DNA of 40,094 nucleotides from Sphingopyxis sp. (lineage in GTDB: Bacteria; Pseudomonadota; Alphaproteobacteria; Sphingomonadales; Sphingomonadaceae). A model generated the notes under the pieces. That model was given only the letters and a program-made list of their open reading frames with translations. It was not told the DNA's origin and did no database searches. A program made the translations under genes and the position numbers. This document shows, one piece after another, positions 22,112 through 30,061 of this stretch; the stretch's first letter is position 1; every line of letters begins with the position of its first letter. The stretch is taken from the NCBI GenBank assembly GCA_013911715.1, contig JACEST010000003.1, positions 1-40,094 of the forward strand, given 5' to 3'.

Positions 22112-23191
22112 ATGACCGCCTTCGTCCGCGATCCACACCCGAACCCGACGCCCGCCGACCGGCGCGCGGCGCTGGTGGCCGATCCGCAGTTCGGGCGCGT
22201 GTTCACCGACCATATGGTCAGCATCCGGTACAAGGCCGGGCAGGGCTGGCACGACGCGCGCCTGATGCCGCGCGGGCCGCTGACCCTCGATCCCGCGACT
22301 GCTGTCCTGCATTATGCACAGGAAATATTCGAAGGGCTGAAGGCGTATAAGCTGGACAGCGGCGACATGGCGCTGTTTCGGCCGCAAGCCAACGCCGCGC
22401 GCTTCAACGCCAGCGCGCGCCGGATGGCGATGGCCGAACTGCCCGAAGAAATGTTCGTCGGTGCGATTCGCGAACTGGTCCGCGCCGACGCTGACTGGTT
22501 CCCGACTGCCGAAGGTGGGTCGCTCTATCTGCGCCCCTTCATGTACGCGAGCGAGGTATTTCTGGGGGTCAAACCGTCGGCCGAATATCATTTCCTGGTG
22601 ATCGCCTCGCCCGTCGGCAATTATTTCAAATCGGGCGCGCCCGCCGTGTCGCTGTGGGTGTCGGAGGATTATACCCGCGCCGCGCCCGGCGGGACGGGCG
22701 CGGCCAAATGCGGCGGCAATTACGCCGCCAGCCTCGCCGCGCAGCAACAGGCGATTGAACTGGGCTTTGATCAGGTCGTTTTCCTCGACGCAGCGAACCG
22801 CCGCTGGATCGAGGAACTGGGCGGCATGAACCTGTTCTTCGTGTTCGCCGATGGCAGCATGATTACCCCGCCGCTCACCGGAACGATCCTGCCCGGCATT
22901 ACCCGCGACGCGCTGATGAGCCTTGCGCGCGATGCGGGGCTGAATGTGCGCGAAGAGCCCTATGCGATCGACCAGTGGCAGGCCGATGCGGAGAGCGGCA
23001 AGCTCATCGAGACCTTCGCCTGCGGCACCGCCGCGGTCGTCACGCCGGTGGGCAAGGTGACGCGCGGCCAGACGAGCTTTACCATCGGCGCGGGCGGACC
23101 GGGGCAGGTCACCGCGATGCTCAAAGACAAGCTCGTCGCCATCCAGCGCGGCCGCGCGGCGGACCCGCATGGCTGGGTGGTGCGGGTTTAA
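22112..23191 (+). CDS. ilvE: branched-chain amino acid aminotransferase
   Basis: The 359-residue fold-type IV PLP enzyme transaminates Leu, Ile and Val with 2-oxoglutarate. It shows LHYAQEIFEGLKAYK at 67-81, the PLP lysine Lys199 in GTGAAKCGGNYAASL, FLDAANRRWIEELGGMNLFF, PPLTGTILPGITRDAL and the C-terminal FACGTAAVVTPVG. It belongs to the longer eukaryote-like IlvE subgroup. ATG 22112 is preferred; an in-frame start at 22058 would add 18 unlikely residues. Divergent from the MarR gene. Confidence 0.94.
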   Translation: MTAFVRDPHPNPTPADRRAALVADPQFGRVFTDHMVSIRYKAGQGWHDARLMPRGPLTLDPATAVLHYAQEIFEGLKAYKLDSGDMALFRPQANAARFNASARRMAMAELPEEMFVGAIRELVRADADWFPTAEGGSLYLRPFMYASEVFLGVKPSAEYHFLVIASPVGNYFKSGAPAVSLWVSEDYTRAAPGGTGAAKCGGNYAASLAAQQQAIELGFDQVVFLDAANRRWIEELGGMNLFFVFADGSMITPPLTGTILPGITRDALMSLARDAGLNVREEPYAIDQWQADAESGKLIETFACGTAAVVTPVGKVTRGQTSFTIGAGGPGQVTAMLKDKLVAIQRGRAADPHGWVVRV

Positions 23192-23212
23192 TACGGGCCT
23201 AACTTCCAATTC

Positions 23213-23293
23213 CCGTTCGCCTCGAGCGAAGTCGAGAGGCCCATCGGCCTGCGCCCTCCTTCGGGGTGTCTCGACTTCGCTCGACACGAACGG
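23213..23293. repeat. inverted repeat, same family as 15171-15252
   Basis: CCGTTCGCCTCGAGCGAAGT is followed by an inverted partner containing ACTTCGCTCGACACGAACGG. It lies between ilvE and the tRNA-Gln gene. Confidence 0.85.
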
Positions 23294-23358
23294 ATTTCGG
23301 ATGTTCCCCCGCTTGCCATCGCCGCGCCCTTCGCTATAGCGCAGCCCAGTCCGGCCAT

Positions 23359-23433
23359 TGGGGCGTCGCCAAGCGGTAAGGCAGCGGCTTTTGATGCCGC
23401 CATGCGCAGGTTCGAATCCTGCCGCCCCAGCCA
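23359..23433 (+). tRNA. tRNA-Gln (anticodon UUG)
   Basis: The 75-base gene folds as a cloverleaf. The acceptor TGGGGCG (23359-23365) pairs with CGCCCCA (23423-23429), followed by discriminator G and an encoded CCA. The anticodon stem GCGGC/GCCGC closes the loop TTTTGAT, with anticodon TTG at 23391-23393. The T loop is the typical TTCGAAT. It reads the Gln codon CAA. Confidence 0.96.
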
Positions 23434-23741
23434 GACTTTTTCCGCGCAACTTTGTTACAAAGTTGACGAAGTTCACACTACGTCCCCCCTTGTTTGCACT
23501 TTGGCAATGGGGTGGGGGGTTGCGCCGCGTCGCGGCATTCGCCGCCCAACGTTTGGTAACGTTGACACTGTCGCGCGTTTTGTTTGCAGGCCGCAGCGAA
23601 GCGGCATGCAGCAAAAACAGGGCGAGGAATGCAAGGGTCAGCATCGCCAAGGTTAAGACAGATTACGCGCGTGTAGGACAGCGATTTTTGGTGCGCGCGA
23701 AGGCGCGAATCGAATGCCAGCGCACTTGCGCCGGGGACATG
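23434..23741. other. 308-base non-coding stretch after tRNA-Gln, with a 7-bp hairpin
   Basis: Right after the tRNA lies a perfect hairpin, AACTTTG-TTA-CAAAGTT at 23448-23464, possibly the tRNA terminator. About 90 bases later a similar AACGTT/AACGTT block occurs. I see no convincing gene, integrase or attachment-site duplication. The stretch is AT-richer than its surroundings in part. Confidence 0.5.
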
Positions 23742-24173
23742 CTATTGCGTGTCCCCGGCTGCGAAATGCGGTTCAGCCGCGGCCATCGTGGAAACCAGCG
23801 CGGTGTCTGCAAACTCGACCAACGACAGCGCTTTGCCGTCATCGTCAAATTCCCAAAGGTTGAAAACGCGCGTGTCATGTATGGGGCCGTTGGCTGTAGA
23901 AACGCGGATGCTCATCATGATCGCAGCGCGATTGCCCTCGACCACACTGTCGATGATGTCGACGGCATGGAATTTGAACTGGTCGATCAGTTCCCCAACC
24001 ATTTGCCGGGCATCTGAGCGCTGCGTCATCGCTTCGCCAAGCGTCTCGGGCGTGCCCGCCATTTGATAAGTCGCGCCATCGGCCCAGATTTTGGCGAATT
24101 CGGGCTTGTCCCCCTCGACGCGCCTTGCGTAAATGTCTTCGACTAAATCCAGAATCTGCGTTCGGTTCAGCAT
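23742..24173 (-). CDS. SnoaL/NTF2-like protein
   Basis: The 143-residue protein has the cone-shaped NTF2/SnoaL-like fold: RTQILDLVEDIYARRVEGD, FAKIWADGATYQMAGT, MVGELIDQFKFHAVDIIDSV, RAAIMMSIRVST, and RVFNLWEFDDDGKALSLVEF near the end. Members include ketosteroid isomerase and polyketide cyclases as well as many uncharacterised proteins. ATG 24173 has the ribosome site GGGAGAG. It is last in a minus-strand set with two acyl-CoA dehydrogenases, so it may act on a CoA-linked or lipid intermediate; this is inference. Confidence 0.85.
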   Translation of the reverse strand: MLNRTQILDLVEDIYARRVEGDKPEFAKIWADGATYQMAGTPETLGEAMTQRSDARQMVGELIDQFKFHAVDIIDSVVEGNRAAIMMSIRVSTANGPIHDTRVFNLWEFDDDGKALSLVEFADTALVSTMAAAEPHFAAGDTQ

Positions 24174-24233
24174 GCCGCTCTCCCTTCAACCTTGGATAGC
24201 GACAGATTACGCAGAATTGTGACGGGCGTATAG

Positions 24234-25364
24234 CTACCCCCCCATCGTCAACCGCTCATAGCGCTCCAAATGCCAATCGGGCGACCCAAACTGATTTTCG
24301 ATCATCGTTGATCGCTTGAAATAATGGCCGATGGCAAGCTCGTCGGTGATGCCGATGCCGCCGTGGGTCTGGATCGCGTTCTGGCCGACAAATTTGGCGC
24401 TGCGCGCGACTTTGGCTTTGGCGAGGCTGACGGCGGCCATGCGTTCGTTCGCGGGCAGGTCGAGTTTCAGCGTCCCCATGATCGTCATCGACGCGGCTTG
24501 CTCGACCTCGATGAACATGTCGGCCATGCGGTGCTGGAGCACCTGGAATTTGCCGATGGGCTGGCCGAATTGTTTGCGCTGCTTGCTATATTCCAGCGTG
24601 CCATCGTGGAGCTTGCGCAGCGTGCCGACGCCCTCGGCGCAGACGGCCATCGTCGCTTCGTCGATGATGCGTTCGATGAGGTCGATGCCGCCCGCAAGAT
24701 GCGCATCGCGGGCACAAGCGACGTTTTCGAAATAAACCTCGGACGCGCGGAAGCCGTCGACGGTGGCGTAATCGCGCCGCGTGATGCCGGGCAAATTGGC
24801 GTCGATCAGGAACAGCTCGACGCCCTCGCGCTCGCGGTGGCTTCCGCCAGTGCGCGCGGTGACCAGCAGATGCGTCGCCCAGGGCGCGGCATAGACGACC
24901 GCCTTATGGCCATTGAGCACATACCCGCCACCGTCGGCCTTGGCGCTGGTGCGGATATTGGCAGGGTCATAGCGGCCCTGCGGCTCGGCATAGGCAAAGG
25001 CGATGATCGCTTCGCCGCCGATGATCGCGGGGATGACCGCGTCGGCGAGCGGGCCGGGCGCGGCCTTCAATGCGCCGCCGCCGATGACGACGGTTTGGAG
25101 GTAAGGCTCGATCGCGATGGCCTTGCCCAGCTCTTCCATGATGATCGCATTTTCCAGCGCGCCGCCGCCCAGCCCGCCCACATCTTCGGCAAAGGGCGCC
25201 GACAACATGCCGAGTTCGGTCGCGAGCGCGGCCCAGATGCCGGGGTCGCGCCCCGCATCGCTGGCAATCATCGCGCGGCGCTTGTCGAAATCATAGGTGT
25301 CGGCCAGGAAGCGCGACAGCGTGTCGCGGATCATGTCCTGCGTTTCGGTGTAGGTGAAATCCAT
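24234..25364 (-). CDS. acyl-CoA dehydrogenase (first of pair)
   Basis: The 376-residue flavoprotein begins MDFTYTETQDMIRDTLSRFL and has the acyl-CoA dehydrogenase domains: helical N-terminus (ATELGMLSAPFAEDVGGLGG), middle beta domain (YVLNGHKAVVYAAPWATHL) and helical C-terminus (YSKQRKQFGQPIGKFQVLQH, IQTHGGIGITDELAIGHYFK). It oxidises acyl-CoA to enoyl-CoA. It is shorter and more diverged than its partner at 25471. Such unequal neighbouring pairs often form alpha2beta2 enzymes for bulky substrates such as steroid side chains. Substrate unknown. Confidence 0.92.
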   Translation of the reverse strand: MDFTYTETQDMIRDTLSRFLADTYDFDKRRAMIASDAGRDPGIWAALATELGMLSAPFAEDVGGLGGGALENAIIMEELGKAIAIEPYLQTVVIGGGALKAAPGPLADAVIPAIIGGEAIIAFAYAEPQGRYDPANIRTSAKADGGGYVLNGHKAVVYAAPWATHLLVTARTGGSHREREGVELFLIDANLPGITRRDYATVDGFRASEVYFENVACARDAHLAGGIDLIERIIDEATMAVCAEGVGTLRKLHDGTLEYSKQRKQFGQPIGKFQVLQHRMADMFIEVEQAASMTIMGTLKLDLPANERMAAVSLAKAKVARSAKFVGQNAIQTHGGIGITDELAIGHYFKRSTMIENQFGSPDWHLERYERLTMGG

Positions 25365-25383
25365 GGGTGTTTCCCGTTTTCCA

Positions 25384-25455
25384 GGGACTGTCCCTTCAGG
25401 GACTGTCCCTCAATCCAAATAGGTGAAGGGGACAGTCCCTAAAGGGACTGTCCCC
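25384..25455. repeat. GGGACTGTCCC palindromes, four copies
   Basis: GGGACTGTCCC or its complement occurs at 25384-25394, 25399-25409, about 25429-25439 and 25444-25454. The block fills the gap between the two acyl-CoA dehydrogenase genes and can form several hairpins. It is too short and too palindromic to be a CRISPR array. Confidence 0.85.
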
Positions 25456-25470
25456 GATGCAGCTGGCGCA

Positions 25471-26664
25471 TCACAGGCCCAAAACCATCTTGGCGATGAT
25501 GTTGCGCTGAATCTCGTTCGACCCGCCGTAAATCGTCGTCTTGCGCGCGTTATAATAGGTCGGCGCGGTGCGGTGGGCGAAATCGGGGCCGATCGGGTGG
25601 GCATTGTCGCCCTCACCAAAGCTGCGGAAATTGGGCGCGCCATAATGGCCCGCCGCCTCCAGCGCCAATTCGGTGATGCGCTGTTGAATCTCCGATCCCT
25701 TGATCTTGAGCAGGCTCGATTCAGGGCCAGGGCCGCGTCCGGCGGCTTCGCCCGCCAGACTGCGCAGCTCGGTAAATTCTAAAGCCGTCAGGTCCATTTC
25801 GAGCTCGGCGACCTTGCGCTTGAAGAAGGGGTTTTGAAGGAGCGGCCGGTCGCCGTCCATTTCGGCGGTGGCGATGGCCTTGATCTTTTCGACGCCGCGC
25901 TTTGACGAGGCCACCCCGGCGATGCCGGTGCGTTCGTGCGCGAGGAGGAATTTGGCGCAGGTCCAGCCCTTATTCTCTTCATAGACGCGCTGGTCTTGGG
26001 GGACGCGCACATCCTCCAGCCACACTTCATTGACCTCATGCTCGCCGCCCAGCGTGATGATCGGGCGCACCGTGACGCCGGGCGATTTCATGTCGATGAG
26101 GAGGAAGCTGATCCCCTCTTGCTGCTTGGCGTCCTTGTCGGTGCGCACGAGGAAAAAGCCCCAGTCGGCGTGCTGCGCCATGGTGGTCCAGGTTTTCTGG
26201 CCGTTGACAATATAGTCGCTGCCTTCTGGAACGGCCGTGGTGCGCAGGCTGGCGAGGTCCGAGCCTGAGCCCGGTTCGGAATAGCCCTGACACCACCAAT
26301 CCTCGCCCGACAGGATGCGGGGGAGGAAATGGGCCTTTTGCGCGGGCGTGCCAAAGGTGTAGATTACCGGGCCGACCATCGCCAGACCGAACGGCATCAG
26401 CCGGATGCAATCGGCGCGCGCGACCTCTTCAGACCAGATGAAACGCTGCGTCGGGGTCCACCCCGTTCCGCCATATTCAACCGGCCAGGCGGGGGCGATC
26501 CAGCCCTGCCTGTGCAACACGCGGTGCCACGACAGGAAATCCTCCTTGCCAATCTCGTCGCCCTCGTCCTGCTTGCCGCGCAGCTCCTTGGGGTAATTTT
26601 CGGCGATGAAGGCGCGCACCTCCTGCTGAAAGGCCAGATCTTCGGGGCTGAATTGCATGTCCAT
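25471..26664 (-). CDS. acyl-CoA dehydrogenase (second of pair)
   Basis: The 397-residue enzyme begins MDMQFSPEDLAFQQEVRAFI and carries WCQGYSEPGSGSDLASLRT (the FAD/substrate region), VNGQKTWTTMAQHADWGFFL, FLLAHERTGIAG and a C-terminal YGGSNEIQRNIIAKMVLGL, the usual end of full-length members. ATG 26664 has GAGGAG upstream. It precedes the second dehydrogenase in the same direction and has a LiuR-like operator about 60 bases upstream, which suggests control by a branched-chain or fatty-acyl signal. Together with 24234-25364 it may make a hetero-oligomeric dehydrogenase. Confidence 0.94.
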   Translation of the reverse strand: MDMQFSPEDLAFQQEVRAFIAENYPKELRGKQDEGDEIGKEDFLSWHRVLHRQGWIAPAWPVEYGGTGWTPTQRFIWSEEVARADCIRLMPFGLAMVGPVIYTFGTPAQKAHFLPRILSGEDWWCQGYSEPGSGSDLASLRTTAVPEGSDYIVNGQKTWTTMAQHADWGFFLVRTDKDAKQQEGISFLLIDMKSPGVTVRPIITLGGEHEVNEVWLEDVRVPQDQRVYEENKGWTCAKFLLAHERTGIAGVASSKRGVEKIKAIATAEMDGDRPLLQNPFFKRKVAELEMDLTALEFTELRSLAGEAAGRGPGPESSLLKIKGSEIQQRITELALEAAGHYGAPNFRSFGEGDNAHPIGPDFAHRTAPTYYNARKTTIYGGSNEIQRNIIAKMVLGL

Positions 26665-26724
26665 GGCAGATCTCCTCATCGCCGATGTGACGGCTCGAAA
26701 TTTCGATGCGCAAGCTACTGTCCG

Positions 26725-26740
26725 TTTACGTAAACGTCAA
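26725..26740 (-). promoter_or_regulatory. LiuR-like/TetR-like operator upstream of the acyl-CoA dehydrogenase pair
   Basis: The minus strand reads TTGACGTTTACGTAAA, an inverted repeat of TTnACGT with one mismatch around a 2-base centre. An overlapping perfect 14-bp palindrome CGTTTACGTAAACG lies at 26723-26736. Sites of this form are associated with LiuR (MerR family) and some TetR regulators of acyl-CoA degradation genes. It ends one base before the MOSC gene stop, about 60 bases upstream of ATG 26664. Confidence 0.5.
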
Positions 26741-26741
26741 T

Positions 26742-27416
26742 CTAGTTAGCAGCAAGAAGTTTGGCCGCGCGCGCACGCCAGTTGATCGCGAGCGCTGGCA
26801 ATGCTGCAAGCTCGGCCAAGGCCGAATGCGCACCAATTTGCTTATGCCCGCCGCCGATCAGCAGGCTAAACACGCGCGCCACGGTCCATTGCGGCGGACC
26901 GCTGCCTACTTGCGCAATGGCATCCCCCGGCGCGACGACGCCTGCCTCGATGACACGAAAATAAAATCCGCATCGGCCCGTGCGAATGACATCGGCGGCC
27001 ATGGTCTTGCGGCCGAAATGATGGTCGAGCTTCCAGCATGGCTGACGGCCCTGCGCGACTTCGACCAGCGCCGTGCCGATGCGAAAGCGATCGCCGATGC
27101 GCACGCAGTCCTCGGTCAGGCCCAGCGCGGAGATATTCTCGCCAAAGCCGCCGGGTGCGGCGAGGCGCGGATGATCGCCCAATTCGCTGCGCCACGCCGC
27201 ATAATGTTCGGCGGGGTAAAAATGCACCGCCTTGTCGGGACCGCCATGGACGCTGGGGTCGGCAACGGCATCGCCGGCAAAGCCCAGCGCGCCGACGGCA
27301 ACGGGGACCGTGGCGGGCTGCCGCGCCATGCTGCTCTTGCCCCGCGTGGGGTGAAAAGGTTGCGGCAAGCCGATCAGCAGCGCGTCGAGGCGGGATTGGA
27401 TCATCGTCGCAAGCAT
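26742..27416 (-). CDS. MOSC domain protein (YiiM-like)
   Basis: The 224-residue protein has a MOSC domain of the YiiM type: DAVADPSVHGGPDKAVHFYP, GGFGENISALGLTEDCVRIG, and the conserved Cys in EVAQGRQPCWKLDHHFG. YiiM proteins are molybdenum-cofactor enzymes that reduce N-hydroxylated compounds such as 6-hydroxylaminopurine. ATG 27416 is used; ATG 27404 is possible. It is divergent from the ATP-grasp gene and upstream of the acyl-CoA dehydrogenases on the same strand, but the operator after its stop suggests that those have their own promoter. Confidence 0.9.
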   Translation of the reverse strand: MLATMIQSRLDALLIGLPQPFHPTRGKSSMARQPATVPVAVGALGFAGDAVADPSVHGGPDKAVHFYPAEHYAAWRSELGDHPRLAAPGGFGENISALGLTEDCVRIGDRFRIGTALVEVAQGRQPCWKLDHHFGRKTMAADVIRTGRCGFYFRVIEAGVVAPGDAIAQVGSGPPQWTVARVFSLLIGGGHKQIGAHSALAELAALPALAINWRARAAKLLAAN

Positions 27417-27518
27417 AGCACAGCGCGCGCCGACATTTCATCCCCTTGCCTTTTCCGCTGCCGCCGATAGCTTGGCCGTGAGTGGTGAGGGGGACGTATC
27501 GGCCTGGGACAGCGCATA

Positions 27519-28946
27519 ATGGCAGACGACGCACGCGCCTTTGACGAAATGCTGGGTCCCGGCGGCGCGGCGCGTGGCCCTTATGGCGACTTTGCCGAAT
27601 GGTTCGCGGGCGAACAGCCCGATCATTTGCGCAAGAAAGCGGCTGAAGCCGAGGCTTTTTTTCGAAAAACTGGCATTACTTTCAATGTTTATGGCACCGC
27701 CGAGGCCGATGAACGGCTGATCCCCTTTGACATTGTGCCGCGCATCGTGTCGGCGCGCGAGTGGCGGCGGCTGTCGAAGGGCATCGAACAGCGCGTGCGC
27801 GCGATCAACGCATTCCTGCACGACATTTATCACCGCCAGGAAATTTTGCGCGCAGGACGCGTGCCGGTATCGCTGATAGCCCAGAATGAGGCGTTTTTGC
27901 CCAAGATGGTCGGGGTCGATCCACCTGGCGGCATTTATACGCATATCATCGGCACCGATATTGTGCGCACGGGCGCGGACGAATTTTATGTGCTCGAGGA
28001 CAATGCCCGCACCCCGTCGGGGGTCAGCTATATGCTCGAAAACCGCGAGACGATGCTGCAGATGTTCCCCGAACTGTTCAGCCGCATCCCGGTTCGCGAG
28101 GTGAGCGATTATCCGGCGCGGCTGCGCCGTTCGCTGGCGGCCTGCGCGCCGCCGGCGTGCACCGGCGCGCCGACCATCGCGGTGCTGACCCCGGGCATCT
28201 TCAATTCGGCCTATTTCGAGCATAGCTTCCTCGCCGACCAGATGGGGGTCGAACTGGTCGAGGGGCATGATCTGCGTGTCATCGACGGGCGCATCGCGAT
28301 GCGCACCACGCGCGGCTACAAACCCGTCGATGTCATCTATCGGCGGATCGACGATGATTATCTCGACCCGCTCAATTTCAAACCCGATTCGCTGTTGGGG
28401 GTGCCGGGCATTCTCGACGTCTATCGCGCCGGCGGCATCACCATCGCCAATGCGCCAGGCACCGGCATCGCCGACGACAAGGCGCTCTACAGCTATATGC
28501 CCGAAATCGTGGAATTTTATACCGGCCAGAAACCGCTGCTGCCCAATGTCCCGACGTGGCGATGCAGCGAGCCCGACCAGCTCGCCGAAGTGCTCGACAT
28601 GCTCGAGCAGCTGGTGGTCAAGGAGGTGCATGGCTCGGGCGGCTATGGCATGCTCGTCGGCCCCGCCGCATCGAAACGCGAAGTGGCGGCGTTCCGTGCC
28701 AAGCTGATCGCCAATCCGGGCAAATATATCGCGCAGCCGACACTGGCGCTGTCGACCGTGCCGATTTTCGCCAAAAAGGGCCTCGCGCCGCGCCATGTCG
28801 ATCTGCGCCCGTTCGTGCTGGTGTCGCCCGGCGGCATCGAAATTGTCCCCGGCGGGCTGACCCGTGTCGCCATGACCGAAGGCTCGCTGGTCGTAAACAG
28901 CAGCCAGGGCGGAGGGACGAAAGACACGTGGGTGCTCGATGATTAG
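27519..28946 (+). CDS. circularly permuted ATP-grasp protein (Anbu cluster)
   Basis: The 475-residue protein matches the circularly permuted ATP-grasp family (DUF404/DUF407): FDEMLGPGGAARGPYGDFAE, FDIVPRIVSAREWRRLSKGI, EDNARTPSGVSYMLENR, YRRIDDDYLDPLNF, VVKEVHGSGGYGMLVGP, and a C-terminal TRVAMTEGSLVVNSSQGGGT. ATP-grasp enzymes of this kind ligate an amine to a carboxylate through an acyl phosphate and were predicted to add peptide-like tags. It is followed by the alpha-E, transglutaminase and Anbu genes, the standard order of the Anbu cluster. A palindromic repeat pair separates it from alpha-E. Confidence 0.93.
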   Translation: MADDARAFDEMLGPGGAARGPYGDFAEWFAGEQPDHLRKKAAEAEAFFRKTGITFNVYGTAEADERLIPFDIVPRIVSAREWRRLSKGIEQRVRAINAFLHDIYHRQEILRAGRVPVSLIAQNEAFLPKMVGVDPPGGIYTHIIGTDIVRTGADEFYVLEDNARTPSGVSYMLENRETMLQMFPELFSRIPVREVSDYPARLRRSLAACAPPACTGAPTIAVLTPGIFNSAYFEHSFLADQMGVELVEGHDLRVIDGRIAMRTTRGYKPVDVIYRRIDDDYLDPLNFKPDSLLGVPGILDVYRAGGITIANAPGTGIADDKALYSYMPEIVEFYTGQKPLLPNVPTWRCSEPDQLAEVLDMLEQLVVKEVHGSGGYGMLVGPAASKREVAAFRAKLIANPGKYIAQPTLALSTVPIFAKKGLAPRHVDLRPFVLVSPGGIEIVPGGLTRVAMTEGSLVVNSSQGGGTKDTWVLDD

Positions 28947-28974
28947 GCCATTGGTCCGGGTCTATGGACTAATC

Positions 28975-29103
28975 CCCTCCCCTTCAGGGGAGGGGCAGCG
29001 AGACTTGGCATCTTTGATGCCTAGTCGCAGCGGGGTGGGGTTTCGCCGCCATTGGCTTGGGCCGACAGACCCCACCCCAACCCCTCCCCTGAAGAGGAGG
29101 GGC
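28975..29103. repeat. inverted pair of family B-like palindromic repeats
   Basis: Copy one spans 28975-29041 (CCCTTCAGGGGAGGGG plus a longer second stem ending GGGGTGGGG) and an inverted copy spans 29069-29103. The last arm, GAGGAGGGG, is the ribosome site of the alpha-E gene at 29109. Confidence 0.85.
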
Positions 29104-29108
29104 TTTTC

Positions 29109-30053
29109 ATGCTAGGCAAAAACGCCTCGGGCCTGTTCTGGATGAGTCGTTATCTCGAGCGCGCCGAAGCGCAGGCGCGGTTAATCGAGGCGGGTTTCCG
29201 CATCGCGCTGACCCGCGCGGCGGCGGCAGAGGGCGAATGGGAATCGCTGCTTTCCACGGTTGGGCAATTGAGCGATTATCGGGCGCAGCACAGCAGCGTC
29301 GAATCGGGCCGCGTCACTGCCTTTCTGCTCAGCGACCGCGGCAACAGCGCGAGCGTCATCAGCCTGGTCAAGGCCGCGCGCGATAATGCCCGGCTGGTGC
29401 GCACGGCGCTGACGCGCGAGGTGTGGGAAGCGATCAACGAGACCTGGATCACGCTCGATGCGCGGCTCAAGGGGCGCGTGCCCGCCGCCGACCTGCCCGA
29501 CCTGCTTGCGCTGATCGGATGGCAGAATGCGCTCGTGCGCGGGATGATGTCGGGAACGCAGCTGCGCCACGACACCTATAATTTCCTGCGCCTCGGCACC
29601 TTCATCGAGCGCGCCGACAACACCGCACGCATTTTGGACGTCAAATATTATCTGCTCCTGCCAAGCGTCGCCCCCGTCGGCTCGACGCTCGATATGGTGC
29701 AGTGGGAGAGCATCTTGCGCTCGGTGTCGGCGCAGCGCGCTTACCACTGGCTCAACGGCCCCGATTCCTCGGCGCGGGGCATTGCCGAATTTCTGATCCT
29801 CAACCCGCAAATGCCGCGCAGCCTGGCCTTTTGCCATGCCAAGCTGAGCGACAATCTGGCGCATCTGCAGGCCGAATATGGCGATACCACCCCGGCGCAC
29901 ACGATGTGCGCCGACATCGGCAGTCGGCTGCTGCGCCAACCGATCGACGCTATTTTTGAGAATGGCCTGCACGAATTCATCATCAACTTTCTGGTGGCGA
30001 ACAACGGCCTCGCCAGCCAGATCGCCCGTGACTATCGCTTTTCGGCGGATTGA
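29109..30053 (+). CDS. alpha-E domain protein (DUF403, Anbu cluster)
   Basis: The 314-residue, mostly helical protein begins MLGKNASGLFWMSRYLERAE, the hallmark of the alpha-E family, and has MMSGTQLRHDTYNFLRLGTF and IERADNTARILDVKYYLLL in the middle. Its biochemical role is unknown; it always accompanies the circularly permuted ATP-grasp protein and may be its partner or scaffold. ATG 29109 is chosen because GAGGAGGGG from the adjacent repeat precedes it; the open frame upstream is repeat sequence. It is followed after 8 bases by the transglutaminase gene. Confidence 0.93.
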   Translation: MLGKNASGLFWMSRYLERAEAQARLIEAGFRIALTRAAAAEGEWESLLSTVGQLSDYRAQHSSVESGRVTAFLLSDRGNSASVISLVKAARDNARLVRTALTREVWEAINETWITLDARLKGRVPAADLPDLLALIGWQNALVRGMMSGTQLRHDTYNFLRLGTFIERADNTARILDVKYYLLLPSVAPVGSTLDMVQWESILRSVSAQRAYHWLNGPDSSARGIAEFLILNPQMPRSLAFCHAKLSDNLAHLQAEYGDTTPAHTMCADIGSRLLRQPIDAIFENGLHEFIINFLVANNGLASQIARDYRFSAD

Positions 30054-30061
30054 AAAATATA

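Noticed and set aside
21518..23650. A 710-codon frame that would extend the MarR protein upstream
   Set aside because: The extension is antisense to ilvE and translates the complement of tRNA-Gln; the MarR domain begins at ATG 22027.
23359..23741. A prophage or island integrated at tRNA-Gln
   Set aside because: No integrase and no duplicated tRNA 3' end are visible; the genes that follow look like ordinary chromosomal ones.
25384..25455. Repeated GGGACTGTCCC as a CRISPR array
   Set aside because: The units are 11-base palindromes with spacers of a few to about 20 bases, in mixed orientation, and there are no cas genes.
27438..28796. A minus-strand open frame antisense to the ATP-grasp gene
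   Set aside because: No domain, shadow composition, and the plus-strand gene belongs to a conserved operon.
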